Part shown: positions 62,792 to 64,000 of the stretch, piece after piece
Layout of the letters: each line of letters opens with the position of its first letter
Numbering within the stretch: position 1 is the first letter of the stretch
DNA from: Candidatus Latescibacterota bacterium
Lineage (GTDB): Bacteria > Krumholzibacteriota > Krumholzibacteriia > WVZY01
DNA length: 64,000 nt
NCBI GenBank assembly: GCA_011772205.1
Contig: WVZY01000023.1
Coordinates: 102,261 to 166,260 of the forward strand
Direction: 5' to 3'
Notes under the pieces: model-generated
Databases searched by the model: none
What the model was told of the DNA's origin: nothing
The model's input: only the letters and a program-made list of their open reading frames with translations
Made by a program: the position numbers and the translations under genes

Positions 62792-64000
62792 CTATTTCGG
62801 GAAATTCATGCGGCGGAGCAGGTCTGCGAAGCGCGGGTCGTCACGCAGCGGATCCCACGATGGATTGACTTTTAGCAAAAACATCTTCCGCGCGCCGTCC
62901 TTCTCGTAAGCTTTTTCCATCCAGGCGAATGCCTGATCCTTATCGCCCAGCTGCGCATAGTACCCGGCAGTTTGTTGGGGATAGCGGTCATATTGATCTT
63001 TTAGACTCTCCAGATGCCACATCCAGTACCCCTCAGGTCCCGACTCGCTGTAGGCGCTATCCAATGCCGCTACCTTCTCGGGTGGCACTCCCGAGAGGGT
63101 TAACATCTTTTGTTTGGCTTTGACCGCGTCCTCATACCTCCCCATTGCCTCGTACGTATTCGCGATCAGCCTGTATACACCGGGATCATTCGGCTCCATC
63201 TCGGTCAATTGCCGGCATTGATTTATTGACTGGTCGTAGTGGCGCGATAAGCGGTATACATTGGCCAAGGTTTTCCCATAAAGAAGCGAGAGTGGATCGA
63301 GATGGAAAGCGAGCTTGGCCTCGGCGATGGCTTCCTCGAAGCGGCCCATCGCCGATAAAAAATAGGCATACTCATAGTGAGCCTCGGCAAGGCCCGGATT
63401 GAGCTCGATCGCTCGTTGGATTTCCTCCTCCCCCCCTAGCCAATCCCAGTCGAGATAAAATCGCTTCCCCGACAGTGCAAGGTACGCTTCCGCGAGTGTG
63501 GGATCGATCTCCAGAGCTTTCCTCACGAGTCTCTCTATTTCAGTTTTTGTTTCATCCAGCGGCAGGCGACCCCTCCACGCTTGAAGCTCGTAGGAAGCGG
63601 CCAGTCCGGCATACGCCTGAGCGTGATTGGGATCGGCCTCTATTGCCTGCTGGAAGTACTCGTCAGCTTTCTTGATCCCTTCTGGTGTTATAGTGTAATA
63701 TTGGGACTTGCCCTTGAGGTACAGTTCGTGAGCTTCAGGATTCACGGGGCGCGCGCTCGTCAGGCGTGCCTGCTCCTCACGCGTAAGCGTGACCTGGATC
63801 TCATGAGCGATCGCCCGCGCTACTTCACTCGACAAAATCAGGATGTCACCAAAGTCACGGTCATAGTTGTCGGCCCAGAGGTGTCGCTCCGGCGCCGCTC
63901 CGATCAACTGCGCCGTGATCCTCACTCGTCCCCCAACACGGAGCACAGAACCCTCCACTACAGCACCCACGTTCAACTCCCGTGCCATCTGCGGCAGCGG
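62792..64000 (-). CDS. FlgO-like/TPR protein, 5' part outside the window
   Basis: The open frame continues past the window edge (the first codons seen read PLPQMARELNV), so the product is partial. The visible part starts in a FlgO-like segment (GAVVEGSVLRVGGRVRITAQ, then HLWADNYDRDFGDIL), followed by about eight TPR repeats and a C-terminal end with PSWDPLRDDPRFADLL. This mirrors the TPR end of the kinase-TPR proteins on this strand, so the missing N-terminus may be a kinase or a DNA-binding/adenylate-cyclase-like domain. The terminator at 62704-62748 follows it. Confidence 0.85.
   Translation of the reverse strand, partial: PLPQMARELNVGAVVEGSVLRVGGRVRITAQLIGAAPERHLWADNYDRDFGDILILSSEVARAIAHEIQVTLTREEQARLTSARPVNPEAHELYLKGKSQYYTITPEGIKKADEYFQQAIEADPNHAQAYAGLAASYELQAWRGRLPLDETKTEIERLVRKALEIDPTLAEAYLALSGKRFYLDWDWLGGEEEIQRAIELNPGLAEAHYEYAYFLSAMGRFEEAIAEAKLAFHLDPLSLLYGKTLANVYRLSRHYDQSINQCRQLTEMEPNDPGVYRLIANTYEAMGRYEDAVKAKQKMLTLSGVPPEKVAALDSAYSESGPEGYWMWHLESLKDQYDRYPQQTAGYYAQLGDKDQAFAWMEKAYEKDGARKMFLLKVNPSWDPLRDDPRFADLLRRMNFPK

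Noticed and set aside
1..64000. tRNA, rRNA, CRISPR arrays, integrase or transposase genes
   Set aside because: None recognised by eye on either strand. A tRNA or covariance-model scan would settle small RNAs.

Overview
The window looks like chromosomal DNA from an uncultivated, Gram-negative, SD-using bacterium, probably of the FCB-superphylum candidate lineages (Latescibacterota, Eisenbacteria, Krumholzibacteriota, Zixibacteria or relatives). This placement is inference. It rests on two secreted proteins with the C-terminal YPNPFNP-type sorting/FlgD-like module, eukaryote-type Ser/Thr kinases fused to TPR arrays, a tricorn-type protease, a DUF5916 outer-membrane protein and several signal-peptide/beta-barrel proteins. 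No rRNA, tRNA, CRISPR array, prophage or intact insertion sequence was seen.

Layout. 1-7.1 kb: a frameshifted CPBP protease, an RluA pseudouridine synthase, then a plus-strand run of Na+/solute symporter, an NfnA/SudB-like flavoprotein lacking its [2Fe-2S] cysteines, PolX and endonuclease III. 7.2-13.7 kb: SppA, an aminotransferase, a CBS-pair protein, class I fructose-bisphosphate aldolase and AlaX, with two long bidirectional terminators. 13.9-19.4 kb: a DUF5916 protein and a glycyl radical enzyme with its activase. 19.7-26.5 kb: succinate dehydrogenase (sdhCAB) and a tricorn-like protease. 26.5-32.3 kb: a repeat-rich gap, a membrane protein/HTH pair with a clear promoter-operator, speD-speE, a VIT-like protein, a nitroreductase and a leaderless HtrA-type protease. 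32.5-38.0 kb: a methyltransferase, then a CpeT-like protein + pentaheme cytochrome + haem-bearing porin cluster, then a frameshifted secreted-protein gene. 38.2-41.3 kb: a nickel ECF transporter operon ending in nikR, with a NikR-like operator at its promoter. 41.5-45.1 kb: a YtrA-type GntR/ABC operon with palindromic operators. 45.2-52.2 kb: an ADP-ribosylglycohydrolase, a lipoprotein, a small outer-membrane protein, a repeat protein, LapA-like, beta-CASP RNase-like and Smr proteins. 52.3-64 kb: two kinase-TPR proteins, a BrkB/YihY protein, a large secreted protein broken by one amber codon, and a TPR protein running off the end.

How the genes work together. Clear units are sdhCAB (respiratory succinate oxidation or fumarate reduction), speD-speE (spermidine from decarboxylated SAM), activase-glycyl radical enzyme (anaerobic radical chemistry), the Ni transporter with nikR (metal homeostasis) and the GntR-ABC export cassette. 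The cytochrome/porin cluster at 33.7-36.9 kb is the best candidate for an undescribed system, possibly an outer-membrane electron conduit. Three genes carry lesions (one frameshift, two frameshifts, one amber codon) in otherwise coding-like sequence. They may be young pseudogenes or consensus errors, and only reads can decide.
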